Below, in pieces: positions 1-8,285 of a stretch of DNA of 33,460 bases. The stretch spans positions 1 through 33,460 of the forward strand of contig JACQDQ010000333.1 in assembly GCA_016201015.1 (NCBI GenBank). The letters are read 5' to 3'. Both the position numbers and the translations under genes were made by a program. Source of the stretch: Pseudomonadota bacterium. GTDB taxonomy: Bacteria; Pseudomonadota; Alphaproteobacteria; CACIAM-22H2. The number at the start of each line of letters is the position of its first letter. Within the stretch, counting starts at the first letter, position 1. Below the pieces are notes generated by a model. The model saw only the letters and a list, made by a program, of their open reading frames with translations, did not search any database and had not been told where the DNA came from.

Positions 1-594
1 CGGGTCGACATCGTGGTGACCCTGCAGAATGTCTCGACAGCGATCACGGCGTCGATGCTTGTCGGGGTGGTGTTGGGCACGGCTTTGCAAAGCGCCCCGG
101 CCGTCCGGCGGATATTCGATCCGTTATTGGCGACCTACTACGCCATTCCGATCTATGCCTTCTATCCGCTGCTGATCGTGCTGTTCGGCCTCGGCGATCT
201 GCCGCAGATCAGCATCGGGTTCCTCCTGGCGGTCATGGCGGTCGTCATCAACACGTTGAACGGGCTCGACCGCGTTCCCTGGGTCCTGCTCAAGGCCGCA
301 CGCGTCCATCGGCTGGGTCCGCTGACGACGGTGCTCAAGGTCCGACTGCCGTTCGCCGTCCCCTATATCTTCACGGGCTTCAAGCTGGCGGTCGCCTACT
401 CGTTCATCGGCGTCATCGGCGCCGAGTTCATCACCTCGAGCCGCGGCATCGGCTATGAGATTTCGTATGCCTACAACAATTTCGATAACGCCGCGATGTA
501 CGCGCTGATCCTGTTCATTCTGATCATCGTCATCACGATCAACATGTCGCTGCATCTCTGGGAGAGTAGGTTGATGACGCGCCGGCGTCGCTAG
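1..594 (+). CDS. ABC transporter permease, NitT/TauT (SsuC/TauC) type, 5' partial
   Basis: Inner-membrane permease of an ABC importer of the nitrate/sulfonate/taurine class. The frame is open to base 1, so the gene begins upstream of the window; the GTG at 13 lies inside the coding frame and need not be the start. About 197 residues are present, against roughly 250 for the family, so the first transmembrane segment is probably missing. Several hydrophobic segments are visible. The cytoplasmic EAA loop that contacts the ATPase is seen around LLKAARVHRLGPLTTVLKVR, followed by LPFAVPYIFTG. The stop is 8 bases before a second permease of the same class, so the two probably form a heterodimeric channel. 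No ATPase or binding protein is adjacent in the window; a binding protein of the matching class lies at 16151-17182. The substrate cannot be read from the sequence. Confidence 0.85.
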   Translation, partial: RVDIVVTLQNVSTAITASMLVGVVLGTALQSAPAVRRIFDPLLATYYAIPIYAFYPLLIVLFGLGDLPQISIGFLLAVMAVVINTLNGLDRVPWVLLKAARVHRLGPLTTVLKVRLPFAVPYIFTGFKLAVAYSFIGVIGAEFITSSRGIGYEISYAYNNFDNAAMYALILFILIIVITINMSLHLWESRLMTRRRR

Positions 595-602
595 GCGGCA
601 GG

Positions 603-1334
603 ATGAAGGGACGCGATCCATTCCTCCTGGTCATCATCCTGGTGGCGGCGTGGCAAGTTCTCTACGCGGCCGTCGGCGGCATTGCCTTGCGCTCGCCGGC
701 GGCGACGTTGCAAAGCGCGGTCGCGATGCTCGGCGACGTACGATTCCTGCCGCATCTGAGGGAAACGCTGCAGGCCTTCGCGGAGGGGTTTGCCATCGCG
801 GTGGCGACCGGTCTCTTCGTCGGCGTCGCGCTCGGCGCCAACCGCTTTGCCGGAGAGGTCGCCGAGCCGATCCTGGTCGCGCTCTATTCGATTCCGAAGG
901 TCACTCTCTATCCAGTGGTGCTGCTGATCTTCGGCATCGGCATGCCGGCCAAAATCGCCTTCGGCGCCATTCACGGCATCGTGCCGATCTCGATCTTCGC
1001 CATGAACGCGATCCGCAACATCAACCCCGTCTACGTGCGGACCGGCAGGGTGTTGCGGCTGTCGCCCTTCGCCGCCGCACGAAGTATCTTAATACCCGCC
1101 GCGTTGCCCGAGGTCGTGACCGGAATTCGCGTCGGCTTTTCCCTGACCTTGATCGGCACGCTGATCGGCGAGATGTTCGGCTCTCAGCGCGGGCTCGGGC
1201 ATCTACTTATGCAGGCGATGAGCCGGCACAACATGGATACCATCATGGCCCTGACGCTGCTGCTGGTGGTGTTTGCCGCCTGCGTAAACGGTGGCCTGCT
1301 CGCCCTGGATCGCCGGCTGCATCAGCGCGCTTAG
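603..1334 (+). CDS. ABC transporter permease, NitT/TauT (SsuC/TauC) type
   Basis: Second permease subunit, 243 residues, complete. It has a hydrophobic N-terminus (FLLVIILVAAWQVLYAAVGG), about six predicted membrane segments, and the BPD_transp_1 EAA loop near residues 145-175 (VYVRTGRVLRLSPFAAARSI then LIPAALPEVVTGI). The ATG lies 8 bases after the stop of the preceding permease, which suggests translational coupling. The gene ends 21 bases before the convergent fhs gene. Its likely partner ATPase must lie upstream of the window. It is a paralogue-like partner of the first permease rather than a duplicate, since the two differ throughout. Confidence 0.88.
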   Translation: MKGRDPFLLVIILVAAWQVLYAAVGGIALRSPAATLQSAVAMLGDVRFLPHLRETLQAFAEGFAIAVATGLFVGVALGANRFAGEVAEPILVALYSIPKVTLYPVVLLIFGIGMPAKIAFGAIHGIVPISIFAMNAIRNINPVYVRTGRVLRLSPFAAARSILIPAALPEVVTGIRVGFSLTLIGTLIGEMFGSQRGLGHLLMQAMSRHNMDTIMALTLLLVVFAACVNGGLLALDRRLHQRA

Positions 1335-1355
1335 GCGCGCTGACAGACCCTGAAG

Positions 1356-3092
1356 CTAGAACAGCCCCTCGATCTTCCCCTCGGCATTGACCTTGATGTT
1401 GTTGGCCGCCGGCACCCTGGGCAGGCCGGGCATGGTCATGATCTCGCCGCAGACGATGACGAGAAATTCGGCGCCGGCCGAGACCCGCACCTCGCGGATC
1501 GGCACCACGTGGTTGGCCGGCGCGCCCTTGAGGTTGGGATCGGTCGAGAAGCTGTACTGGGTCTTGGCGATGCACACCGGGTAGTGGCCGAAGCCGCCGG
1601 CCTGCAGCTCCTTGATCTGGTCGCGCACCTTGCTGTCGGCGACGATGTCGCTGGCGCCGTAGAGCTGCGTGGCGATGGTTTTGATTTTGTCCCACAGCGG
1701 CATCTCGTCGGGGTAAAGCGGCTTGAACTTCGACGTGCCCTTGTCGCAGATGCGCACCACGGCGCGGGCCACCTCGGCCGCACCGGCGGCGCCGGCCGCC
1801 CAGTGATCGGCGATGAACGCCTCGACGCCGAGATCGGCGCAGGCCTGCTTCACCAGATCGATCTCGGCCGGCGTGTCGTTGCTGAAGCGGTTGAACGACA
1901 CGACCAGCGGCACGCCGAATTTCTGCACGTTGGTGACGTGGCGCTGCAGATTGGCCAGGCCTTTCTTGAGGGCGTCGAGATTCTCGTTCTTCAGCGCGTC
2001 CTTGGCGACGCCCCCGTGCATCTTGAGCGCGCGGATGGTAGCGACCAGCACGGCGCAGTCGGGCTTCAAGCCGGCCTTGCGGCACTTGATGTCGAAGAAC
2101 TTCTCGGCGCCGAGATCGGCGCCGAACCCGGCCTCTGTCACCACGTAGTCGGCAAGCTTGAGCGCCGTCGTGGTGGCGAGCACTGAGTTGCAGCCATGCG
2201 CGATGTTGGCGAACGGGCCGCCGTGGATGAAGGCGGGGTTGTTCTCCAATGTCTGGACGAGATTCGGCGCCAGCGCGTCCTTGAGCAGCGCCGTCATTGG
2301 GCCCTGCGCCTTGAGGTCGGCGGCGCGCACCGCCTTGCGGTCGCGCGTATAGCCGACGATGATGTTGCCGAGCCGGCGCTGCAGATCGTCGAGGCTGGTC
2401 GACAGGCAAAAGATCGCCATCACCTCGGAGGCGACGACGATGTCGAACCCGTCCTCGCGCGGGAAGCCGTTGGCCACGCCGCCCAGAGACGAGACGATCG
2501 AGCGCAGCGCGCGGTCGTTCATGTCGAGGGCGCGGCGCCAGGCGACGCGGCGTGGATCGATGCCGAGGGTGTTGCCCCAGTAGACATGGTTGTCGATGAG
2601 CGCGGCGAGCAGGTTGTTGGCGGCGCCGATCGCGTGGAAGTCGCCGGTGAAATGGAGGTTGATGTCCTCCATCGGCACGACCTGGGCGAAGCCGCCGCCG
2701 GCGGCGCCGCCCTTGACGCCGAAGCACGGGCCGAGGCTCGGCTCGCGCAGGCAGAGAATCGCCTTCTTGCCGATGTGGTTGAGCGCGTCGCCTAGGCCGA
2801 CTGTCGTCGTCGTCTTGCCCTCGCCGGCCGGCGTCGGCGTGATGGCGCTGACCAGGACGAGCCTGCCGTTGGGCCGGCTCTGCAAGGTCTTGATGTAGTC
2901 GATCGAAATCTTGGCCTTGTAGTGGCCGTAGGGCTCGAGGTTCTTGGCATCGATGCCGAGCTTGTCGCGCGCCACCTCGACGATCGGCCGCATCGTCGCC
3001 GCCTGCGAGATGGCGATGTCGGATTTGGGGCTGCGGTGCTGCTCGGCGGGGTCGCGCATGCCTCGCTCCTGCGGTATCCGTGACTCGTGCAT
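1356..3092 (-). CDS. fhs: formate--tetrahydrofolate ligase
   Basis: Catalyses formate + ATP + tetrahydrofolate to 10-formyl-tetrahydrofolate, the entry of formate into folate C1 metabolism; it can run in reverse and make ATP. The product is 578 residues, slightly above the usual 555-560. The family landmarks are present: the ATP loop [15 protein letters not shown] near residue 88, [18 protein letters not shown], and a C-terminus ending [17 protein letters not shown]. Two starts are plausible. The ATG at 3092 has GGGAG at good spacing and sits 4 bases after the upstream stop. The ATG at 3059 has AGGAG 7 bases upstream and gives 567 residues, nearer the family length. It is the last gene of the minus-strand gntR-lyase-frc-formyltransferase-fhs operon, so it is placed to handle formate or formyl groups released by that pathway. 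Confidence 0.96.
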   Translation of the reverse strand: MHESRIPQERGMRDPAEQHRSPKSDIAISQAATMRPIVEVARDKLGIDAKNLEPYGHYKAKISIDYIKTLQSRPNGRLVLVSAITPTPAGEGKTTTTVGLGDALNHIGKKAILCLREPSLGPCFGVKGGAAGGGFAQVVPMEDINLHFTGDFHAIGAANNLLAALIDNHVYWGNTLGIDPRRVAWRRALDMNDRALRSIVSSLGGVANGFPREDGFDIVVASEVMAIFCLSTSLDDLQRRLGNIIVGYTRDRKAVRAADLKAQGPMTALLKDALAPNLVQTLENNPAFIHGGPFANIAHGCNSVLATTTALKLADYVVTEAGFGADLGAEKFFDIKCRKAGLKPDCAVLVATIRALKMHGGVAKDALKNENLDALKKGLANLQRHVTNVQKFGVPLVVSFNRFSNDTPAEIDLVKQACADLGVEAFIADHWAAGAAGAAEVARAVVRICDKGTSKFKPLYPDEMPLWDKIKTIATQLYGASDIVADSKVRDQIKELQAGGFGHYPVCIAKTQYSFSTDPNLKGAPANHVVPIREVRVSAGAEFLVIVCGEIMTMPGLPRVPAANNIKVNAEGKIEGLF

Positions 3093-3096
3093 GTTC

Positions 3097-4032
3097 TTAG
3101 CTCCCTAGACGATCTCCGGCCTTGAGGCCGGCGGTGTTTGCAAACTCCGCGGCGGCCAATTTGGCGCCGCCCTCTTGTCGTACCCGCATCACCTGAATGC
3201 GCCCATCGGCGCAGACCACGGTGAAGCCCTGGTCGTCGACTTCCATCACTTGGCCCATGGCGCCGCCGATGCCTGACGGGGTGCGGGCCGGGACCTTCCT
3301 CGTCTCGAAGATGGTGAGCTTCTTGCCGTTGAGCGTCGTCCACGCGCCGGGCTGCGGGTTGCATCCGCGCACCAGATTGTGGATGTGGAAGCCCTGGCGG
3401 CCCCAGTCGATGCGCGCGTTGTCGCTCGTGCACCAGCCCTCGTAGGTCGCCTTCGCTTCCTCCTGGGGAATCTTTGGCGCCTTGCCGGTCTTGACCAGGT
3501 CGACCGCCTCCATCATCGCCGCAACGCCCATCGGGAACAGCCGATCGAAGTACACCGAGGCCAGAGAATCGTCGTCGGAGACCGGCGTCTTCATTTGCAG
3601 CAGGATCGGGCCGGTATCGAGGCCGTCGTCCGGCCAAAAAATCGACAGGCCGGTTTCGGTGCGGCCTTGGATGATCGGCCAGTTGATCGAGCTCGGACCG
3701 CGGTGCAGCGGCAGCAGCGAGGGGTGGTACTGGATCGAGCCGTGGGTCGGGATATTCAGAAAGCCGGATGGCACGAACAGCGTGACATAGGCCATCACAC
3801 AGAGATCGGGCTCGAGCGCCTTGAACTGGTCCCACACCTCGCCCGGCTTGCGGTAGGACTTGGGCTGATGGAGTGGCAGGCCGGCGGCCACGGCCGCCTC
3901 CTTGAGCGGGTCGGTCTTCTGCCCCTCCTTGTCGGGCGCGACATAGACGGCGGCGACGTTCTCGCCGCGCTTGAGCAGCGCCTCGAGCACGGCCTTGCCG
4001 AAGGCCTGTTGTCCGTGAACGACGATACGCAT
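3097..4032 (-). CDS. formyltransferase / 10-formyl-THF hydrolase-like protein (ALDH1L N-domain type)
   Basis: A 311-residue protein with an N-terminal Rossmann-type formyl_trans_N domain (about 1-180) and a C-terminal formyl_trans_C domain (about 205-300). The catalytic signature [11 protein letters not shown] gives His103, and [10 protein letters not shown] gives Asp139. These correspond to His106 and Asp142 of the hydrolase domain of mammalian 10-formyl-THF dehydrogenase (ALDH1L1). Several stretches ([42 protein letters not shown]) look closer by eye to ALDH1L1 than to methionyl-tRNA formyltransferase; this comparison is from memory. The phosphopantetheine carrier and aldehyde dehydrogenase domains of ALDH1L1 are absent. 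It sits 20 bases downstream of frc and 4 bases before fhs, so a job in formyl transfer for this pathway is likely. Alternatives are a housekeeping-like Fmt paralogue or a simple 10-formyl-THF hydrolase. Confidence 0.82.
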   Translation of the reverse strand: MRIVVHGQQAFGKAVLEALLKRGENVAAVYVAPDKEGQKTDPLKEAAVAAGLPLHQPKSYRKPGEVWDQFKALEPDLCVMAYVTLFVPSGFLNIPTHGSIQYHPSLLPLHRGPSSINWPIIQGRTETGLSIFWPDDGLDTGPILLQMKTPVSDDDSLASVYFDRLFPMGVAAMMEAVDLVKTGKAPKIPQEEAKATYEGWCTSDNARIDWGRQGFHIHNLVRGCNPQPGAWTTLNGKKLTIFETRKVPARTPSGIGGAMGQVMEVDDQGFTVVCADGRIQVMRVRQEGGAKLAAAEFANTAGLKAGDRLGS

Positions 4033-4052
4033 GAGCCTTTGTCCCCCTGTGC

Positions 4053-5498
4053 TCAGACGGCGCCTTCGGCTCGCAGAGCGGCGACCTGGTCCTTCGAGTA
4101 GCCGAGTTCCTTCATCAGGACCTCGTCGGTGTGCTCCCCCAGCAGCGGCGAGGTCTTCACTTCGACACGCGTGTCCGACAGGTTGAGCGGGCAGCCGATG
4201 GTGAAGAACGTGCCGCGCTGCTTGTGCGGCACCTCGACGATCACGCCGCGCTCGCGCAGGGACTTGTCATCGATTAGATCCTTCATCGACATGATCGGAC
4301 CGCACGGCACGTCGATGTCGTTGAGCTTCGTCATCACCTCCATTTTGGTAAATTTCTGCGTCCACTCTTCGATGATCGCCCAGACCCGATCGAGGCGCGG
4401 CAAGCGGGCCTGCGGCGTGGCGAAATTGGGATCGACGGCGAGCTCCGGCCGGCCCATGAGCTTGACCAGAGGCTCCCACACATGCGGCTGGATGATGACA
4501 TAGCAATAGTCATTGGCGCCGCCTGGAGCGCATTTGACGGCGTTGCCCGGCTGGCCGCCGCCTGAGGCATTGCCGGCGCGCGGCGCGAAGTCGACGATTT
4601 CCTTGTTCGGGTATTCCGGCAGCGCCTTGTCACCCCATTTCGGATTGCCGTTCTTGCGTGCCCATTCGACGCGCTGCTGATCGCGCATCTTGACGCGGCA
4701 AAGGTTAAGCACCGCGTCCTGCATGAACAGCTCTACGCGCTGGCCGCGGCCAGTGCTCTGCCGTTGGATCAGCGCCGCCAGCATGGCGGCTACGCAGTGT
4801 ATGCCGGTGCCCGAATCGCCGATCTGCGCGCCCGAGACGGTCGGCGGGCCATCTTCCCAGCCGGTGGTGCTGGAGTTGCCGCCCATGCATTGGGCGACGT
4901 TTTCATACGCCTTGTAGTCATAAAATGGGCCCGGGCCGAAGCCTTTGATCGAGGCGTAGATGACTCGCGGGTTGATCTTGTGGATCGTCTCCCAGGTGAA
5001 GCCCATGCGATCGAGCACGCCCGGGCCGAAATTCTCGATCAACAGGTCGGATGTCTTGAGCAGCTCGGTGAAGATTTTCTTCCCGTTCTCCGACTTCATG
5101 TTGATGGTAATGCCCCGCTTGTTGCAGTTGAGCATCGTGAAATAAAGGCTGTCGGCGTCGGGCATGTCGCGGAGTTGTCCGCGCGTGATGTCGCCGCGCC
5201 CGGGCGGCTCCACCTTGATCACGTCGGCGCCCAGCCAGCCGAGAATCTGCGTCGCCGATGGGCCGGCTTGGACGTGGCTCATGTCGAGCACGCGGATGCC
5301 GGCCAGCGCCTTGCCGGCCTGGCCCCACGGTTTCGTCGACGGCTTGGGCAGTCCGTGGCCTGCAGTCTTCGCTGCCGGTCGCGTCGATGCCTTCCGCGCC
5401 ACCTTCGCCTTGCGGGCGACCTTCTTCGCCGCCGCCTTCCCCTTGGTCCGTGCCTTCGGCTTGCTCTTGTTCGGTGCTTTCTTATTGACCTTCGCCAT
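4053..5498 (-). CDS. frc: formyl-CoA transferase (class III CoA-transferase) with basic N-terminal tail
   Basis: Transfers CoA from formyl-CoA to an acid acceptor (oxalate in Oxalobacter), releasing formate. The 481 residues resemble Oxalobacter Frc from about residue 62 to the end. Motifs: HVQAGPSATQ with Gln77 (Frc Gln17), GDSGTG with catalytic Asp228 (Frc Asp169), the glycine loop SGGGQPG at about 312-318, and LLGEHTDEVL near the C-terminus. The position I align with Frc Trp48 is Gln108 here (TRGQLRD versus TRGWLQD). Residues 2-57 are an added lysine/alanine-rich tail that resembles a histone H1 tail; there is no internal Met before residue 73 to shorten it, and a G-rich ribosome site precedes the ATG. 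The gene lies 16 bases after the lyase stop. The CoA-transferase assignment is firm; oxalate as the acceptor is likely but not certain. Confidence 0.93.
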   Translation of the reverse strand: MAKVNKKAPNKSKPKARTKGKAAAKKVARKAKVARKASTRPAAKTAGHGLPKPSTKPWGQAGKALAGIRVLDMSHVQAGPSATQILGWLGADVIKVEPPGRGDITRGQLRDMPDADSLYFTMLNCNKRGITINMKSENGKKIFTELLKTSDLLIENFGPGVLDRMGFTWETIHKINPRVIYASIKGFGPGPFYDYKAYENVAQCMGGNSSTTGWEDGPPTVSGAQIGDSGTGIHCVAAMLAALIQRQSTGRGQRVELFMQDAVLNLCRVKMRDQQRVEWARKNGNPKWGDKALPEYPNKEIVDFAPRAGNASGGGQPGNAVKCAPGGANDYCYVIIQPHVWEPLVKLMGRPELAVDPNFATPQARLPRLDRVWAIIEEWTQKFTKMEVMTKLNDIDVPCGPIMSMKDLIDDKSLRERGVIVEVPHKQRGTFFTIGCPLNLSDTRVEVKTSPLLGEHTDEVLMKELGYSKDQVAALRAEGAV

Positions 5499-5514
5499 CG
5501 CTGCCCCCGCTAGT

Positions 5515-7278
5515 TCACTTGTACATGGTCTGATTCTTGGTGCCCGGCGCGTACTCGTTCGGGTCGACCCAGATATTGATCACCGCCGATTTGCCTGATT
5601 TGGCGACTTGCTCGCGCGCCTGGCGCAGCGCTGGTGCAATCTTTGAGGCCTCGCGCACCTCTTCGCCGTAGCCGCCCCACATCTGCGGAAAAACGGAGAA
5701 ATTCATGTCGCCGAGCTTGTTGCCGACATTGCCGCGCTGCTCGCCGTATTTGGCGATCTGTCCGTAGCGGATCTGGTTCATCGCCGAGTTGTTGCCGATG
5801 ACCGCGATATAGGGGGCGCCGAAGCGATCGGCGGTCTCCATATCGAAGGCGGTCATGCCGAAGGCGCCGTCGCCGTAGTAGCAGAGCACCTCCTTCTTCG
5901 GATGGGCGAGCTTGGCGGCCATCGCGAAGCCAGTGCCGACACCGAGCGAGCCGAGCGCACCGGGATCCATCCAGTTGCCGGGCCCGCGGGGACGCACGGC
6001 CTGTGCCGAGATCGTCACGACGTCGCCGCCGTCGCCGATATAGATCGTGTCGTCGGTCAGGAACTCGTTGATCTCATAGGCCACCCGATAGGGGTGGATC
6101 GGCGTCTGCTCCGACTTGAACATCGGCATCAGCTTCTCTGTGGCTACGTCCTCCGCCTCTGAAAGCTGCTTCATCCACTGCCGGCGCGCCTGGCGCTTGT
6201 CGTTCTTCAGGCGGCCGGAAGCCGCCTGCAGCACCGCCTTGAGCACCGCGCCGGGATCGCCGACGATTCCGAACGAGACATCGCGGTTCTTGCCGACGGT
6301 GCGGTAATCGAGGTCGATCTGCACCAGCGTGGGCACGCTGATGCGCTTGCCATAGCCCATGCGGAAATCGAATGGTGTGCCGACGATGACGATGACGTCG
6401 GCCTTGCCGAAGGCAAGCGACCGGGTGCGGTCGAAATGATGCGGATCGCCGGGCGGCAGCAGGCCGCGGCTTGCACCGTTGAAGTAGCCGGGAATGTCGA
6501 GACCGCGCAGCAGCGCGATCGCTTCCTGATGTCCGCGCGCGGCCCATACTTGCTGACCGAACAGGATTGCCGGACGCTCGGAGTTCACCAGGATGTCGGC
6601 AAGCTTCTCGACGTCGTTCGGATCGCCGGCTGACTTGGTTGAGGCGCGGTATTTGCCGGGCTTCGGCAGCACGGCCTTCGCAATGTCGACTTCGCGATCG
6701 AGAACGTCGCGTGGGATTTCGAGATAGCTCGGCCCATATGCGCCGGCAAAACATTCGCGCGCTGCCATGGCGATCATGTCGGCGACGCGCTCGGTCGACA
6801 TTACGGTCGAGGCGAACTTGGTGATCGGCCGCATGATGTCGACATGCGGCAGATCCTGCAGCCCGCCCATCCGCCATTGCGTGAGCGCGCTCTGTCCGCC
6901 GATATGGAGCACGGGGCTTTCGGAGCGGAACGCCGTGGCGATTCCGGTGATTGCATTGGTGCAGCCGGGCCCGGCGGTCGTCACCACGCAGCCGAGCCTG
7001 CCCGTCTGGCGCGCATAGCCATCGGCCGCGTGCGCAGCGGTCTGCTCGTGGCGCACGTCGACGATACGGATGCCCTCGTCGAGGCAGCCGTCATAAATGT
7101 CGATGATGTGGCCGCCGCACAGCGTGAAGATCGTGTCGACGCCCTCGGCCTTCAGCGCCTTGGCGACGAGATGACCGCCCGAGATGATGTTCGGGTCGGC
7201 GCTTTTGCGTTTAAGGGTGTCTTCCGCCGTGCTGGCGGCAGGCTTGGCTGTCTTTGTCGCAGTTGTGGCTTCAGCCAT
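5515..7278 (-). CDS. ThDP-dependent 2-hydroxyacyl-CoA lyase / oxalyl-CoA decarboxylase-like enzyme
   Basis: Thiamine-diphosphate enzyme of the acetolactate synthase/oxalyl-CoA decarboxylase/HACL superfamily, 587 residues from the chosen start. The ATG at 7278 follows GGAGAGGGAGAGAAAC, whereas a longer frame to 7332 lacks a ribosome site and would overlap gntR. Seen: the ThDP-activating glutamate in DVRHEQTAAHAADGYAR (Glu78), a central domain (about 190-330), and a ThDP/metal motif GDGAFG...GNN at about 469-497. By remembered sequences the enzyme follows human ILVBL (HACL2) closely at GGHI, TAGPGCTNAITG, GTPFDFRMGYG, VRPRGPGNWMDPGALGSLGVG and QIRYGQ. It lacks the NNGGIYKG stretch of Oxalobacter Oxc. 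Oxc makes formyl-CoA by decarboxylation; HACLs make formyl-CoA plus an aldehyde or ketone. Either product feeds the adjacent Frc. Residues 2-29 are a low-complexity Ala/Lys/Thr tail. Confidence 0.85.
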   Translation of the reverse strand: MAEATTATKTAKPAASTAEDTLKRKSADPNIISGGHLVAKALKAEGVDTIFTLCGGHIIDIYDGCLDEGIRIVDVRHEQTAAHAADGYARQTGRLGCVVTTAGPGCTNAITGIATAFRSESPVLHIGGQSALTQWRMGGLQDLPHVDIMRPITKFASTVMSTERVADMIAMAARECFAGAYGPSYLEIPRDVLDREVDIAKAVLPKPGKYRASTKSAGDPNDVEKLADILVNSERPAILFGQQVWAARGHQEAIALLRGLDIPGYFNGASRGLLPPGDPHHFDRTRSLAFGKADVIVIVGTPFDFRMGYGKRISVPTLVQIDLDYRTVGKNRDVSFGIVGDPGAVLKAVLQAASGRLKNDKRQARRQWMKQLSEAEDVATEKLMPMFKSEQTPIHPYRVAYEINEFLTDDTIYIGDGGDVVTISAQAVRPRGPGNWMDPGALGSLGVGTGFAMAAKLAHPKKEVLCYYGDGAFGMTAFDMETADRFGAPYIAVIGNNSAMNQIRYGQIAKYGEQRGNVGNKLGDMNFSVFPQMWGGYGEEVREASKIAPALRQAREQVAKSGKSAVINIWVDPNEYAPGTKNQTMYK

Positions 7279-7324
7279 GTTTCTCTCCCTCTCCAAATTC
7301 GTGCGCCGGCATTCCGGCGGTTTC

Positions 7325-8014
7325 TCATTCAAGGTAGGTGACGTGCTTTTCGATGTGCTTGGCCAGATCCAGGCTGTGCTGGCGCACGAGCCGCTCCGCG
7401 CGGTCCGTCTCGCGCCGCTCCAGCGCCTCGATAATGTTCATGTGGTCGATGATCGAGCGCGTCACCCGATCGTCCTCGGAGATCGTCCGCCGTCGGATCG
7501 AGCGCATATGGATGAACAGGTTGTCCATGGTGTCGATCAGCGCGTGGTTGCGGCTCAGATTGACGATGCTCTGATGGAAGCGGATATTCGCCTCGGAGTA
7601 TTCGTCGATACGCAAGCGCGGCTCGTGCGTCTCGAAGTCGGTGAACAACGCGCGCAGCGAAGCGATCTCGGCGTCGCTCGCTTGGAGCGTGATGAGCCGC
7701 GCGGCCATGCTTTCGAGCGCCGCCCAGACGGTGATGATCTCGAGGATTTCCTTCTTCGTCTTGCGGACGACGAACATGCCGCGCCGCGGCACGGAGCGCA
7801 CCAACCCCTCTTGCTCCAGCCGGATGAGGGCCTCGCGGATCGGCGTGCGGCTGATCCCGAGATCGGCCGATAGCTGACGCTCGTCGAGGCGCAACTCCTG
7901 ATTGGAGTCATAGATGTTCATCGACGTGATGGCCCGCTTCAGCGCGTCATGGGCCATCGACTTGAAGCTGAGACTGGCTTCAATCGGCCGCACGTCGAGT
8001 TTGACCGCCGTCAC
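7325..8014 (-). CDS. GntR-family transcriptional regulator (FadR/FCD subfamily)
   Basis: A 229-residue regulator. The N-terminal winged helix-turn-helix (about 20-85) includes LDERQLSADLGISRTPIREALIRLEQEG split over the recognition helix, followed by GLVRSVPRRGMFV, the family wing. The C-terminal all-helical FCD ligand domain (about 95-220) carries acidic and histidine residues (EYSEANIRFHQ, RNHALIDTM, DHMNIIEALE) expected to bind a metal and a carboxylate effector. The GTG start has GGGAGG 9 bases upstream. It is first in the minus-strand operon, 46 bases before the lyase, and diverges from tctA, so it probably controls both its own operon and the transporter and is relieved by the imported acid or its CoA ester. 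A candidate operator lies at 8134-8152. Confidence 0.93.
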   Translation of the reverse strand: MTAVKLDVRPIEASLSFKSMAHDALKRAITSMNIYDSNQELRLDERQLSADLGISRTPIREALIRLEQEGLVRSVPRRGMFVVRKTKKEILEIITVWAALESMAARLITLQASDAEIASLRALFTDFETHEPRLRIDEYSEANIRFHQSIVNLSRNHALIDTMDNLFIHMRSIRRRTISEDDRVTRSIIDHMNIIEALERRETDRAERLVRQHSLDLAKHIEKHVTYLE

Positions 8015-8086
8015 GCCACTTGCCTCCCGACCCTACCCGCATCGCCCTGTCCGCTTGCTCCGGCCAAATGGCGCGGTCCGTCGCGG

Positions 8087-8114
8087 ACTATTCTTTGCAC
8101 TGGCCGCTTTACAA
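8087..8114 (-). promoter_or_regulatory. predicted sigma-70 promoter for the gntR-lyase-frc operon
   Basis: Reading the minus strand, TTGTAA (8114-8109) and AATAGT (8092-8087) are separated by 16 bases. The start point would fall near 8080, about 65 bases before the GTG of gntR. The -35 box overlaps, on the opposite strand, that of the predicted tctA promoter, so the two polymerases could not occupy the region together. This is a motif-based prediction only. Confidence 0.4.
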
Positions 8115-8135
8115 CCTTTTCCAGTCGAGTATTAT
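8108..8135 (+). promoter_or_regulatory. predicted sigma-70 promoter for tctA-tctC-tctB
   Basis: TTTACA (8108-8113) and TATTAT (8130-8135) with a 16-base spacer, in a local AT-rich dip of an otherwise GC-rich sequence. Each box differs from consensus at one position. The start point would be near 8142, giving a leader of about 140 bases before the GTG of tctA. The match is the best sigma-70-like promoter noticed in the window. Confidence 0.55.
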
Positions 8136-8152
8136 GTATACCAGATACCAGA
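8134..8152. promoter_or_regulatory. candidate GntR-family operator
   Basis: The palindromic core GTATAC (8136-8141), within ATGTATACCA, is followed by a tandem direct repeat ATACCAG (8138-8144 and 8145-8151). On the other strand this reads TGGTATC-TGGTATA, close to the TGGTATACCA type of site bound by FCD-class GntR proteins. It begins right after the predicted tctA -10 box and covers the expected start point, a standard repressor position. The neighbouring GntR gene is the natural candidate to bind it; binding is inferred. Confidence 0.45.
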
Positions 8153-8285
8153 CTCGCGCAAGACTCCCAAACGGCAAAGGAGCAGCCGGGTCAGCGACAA
8201 AGGGATGGCAGCTCGCTCGCCGACCTGAACGACGGAATGCTGTCGAGCAGGCAGTGGGTTGCGGCGAGCCGGGGGGAGACGCGTA

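Noticed and set aside
1243-2727. 494-codon frame on the minus strand overlapping fhs
   Set aside because: It is Arg/Gly-rich, runs in a different frame of the same strand as the certain fhs gene, and has no recognisable domain.
5515-7278. Straight annotation as oxalyl-CoA decarboxylase (oxc)
   Set aside because: The C-terminal ThDP region and the middle motifs follow ILVBL/HACL2 more than Oxalobacter Oxc, so the symbol was withheld although Frc is adjacent.
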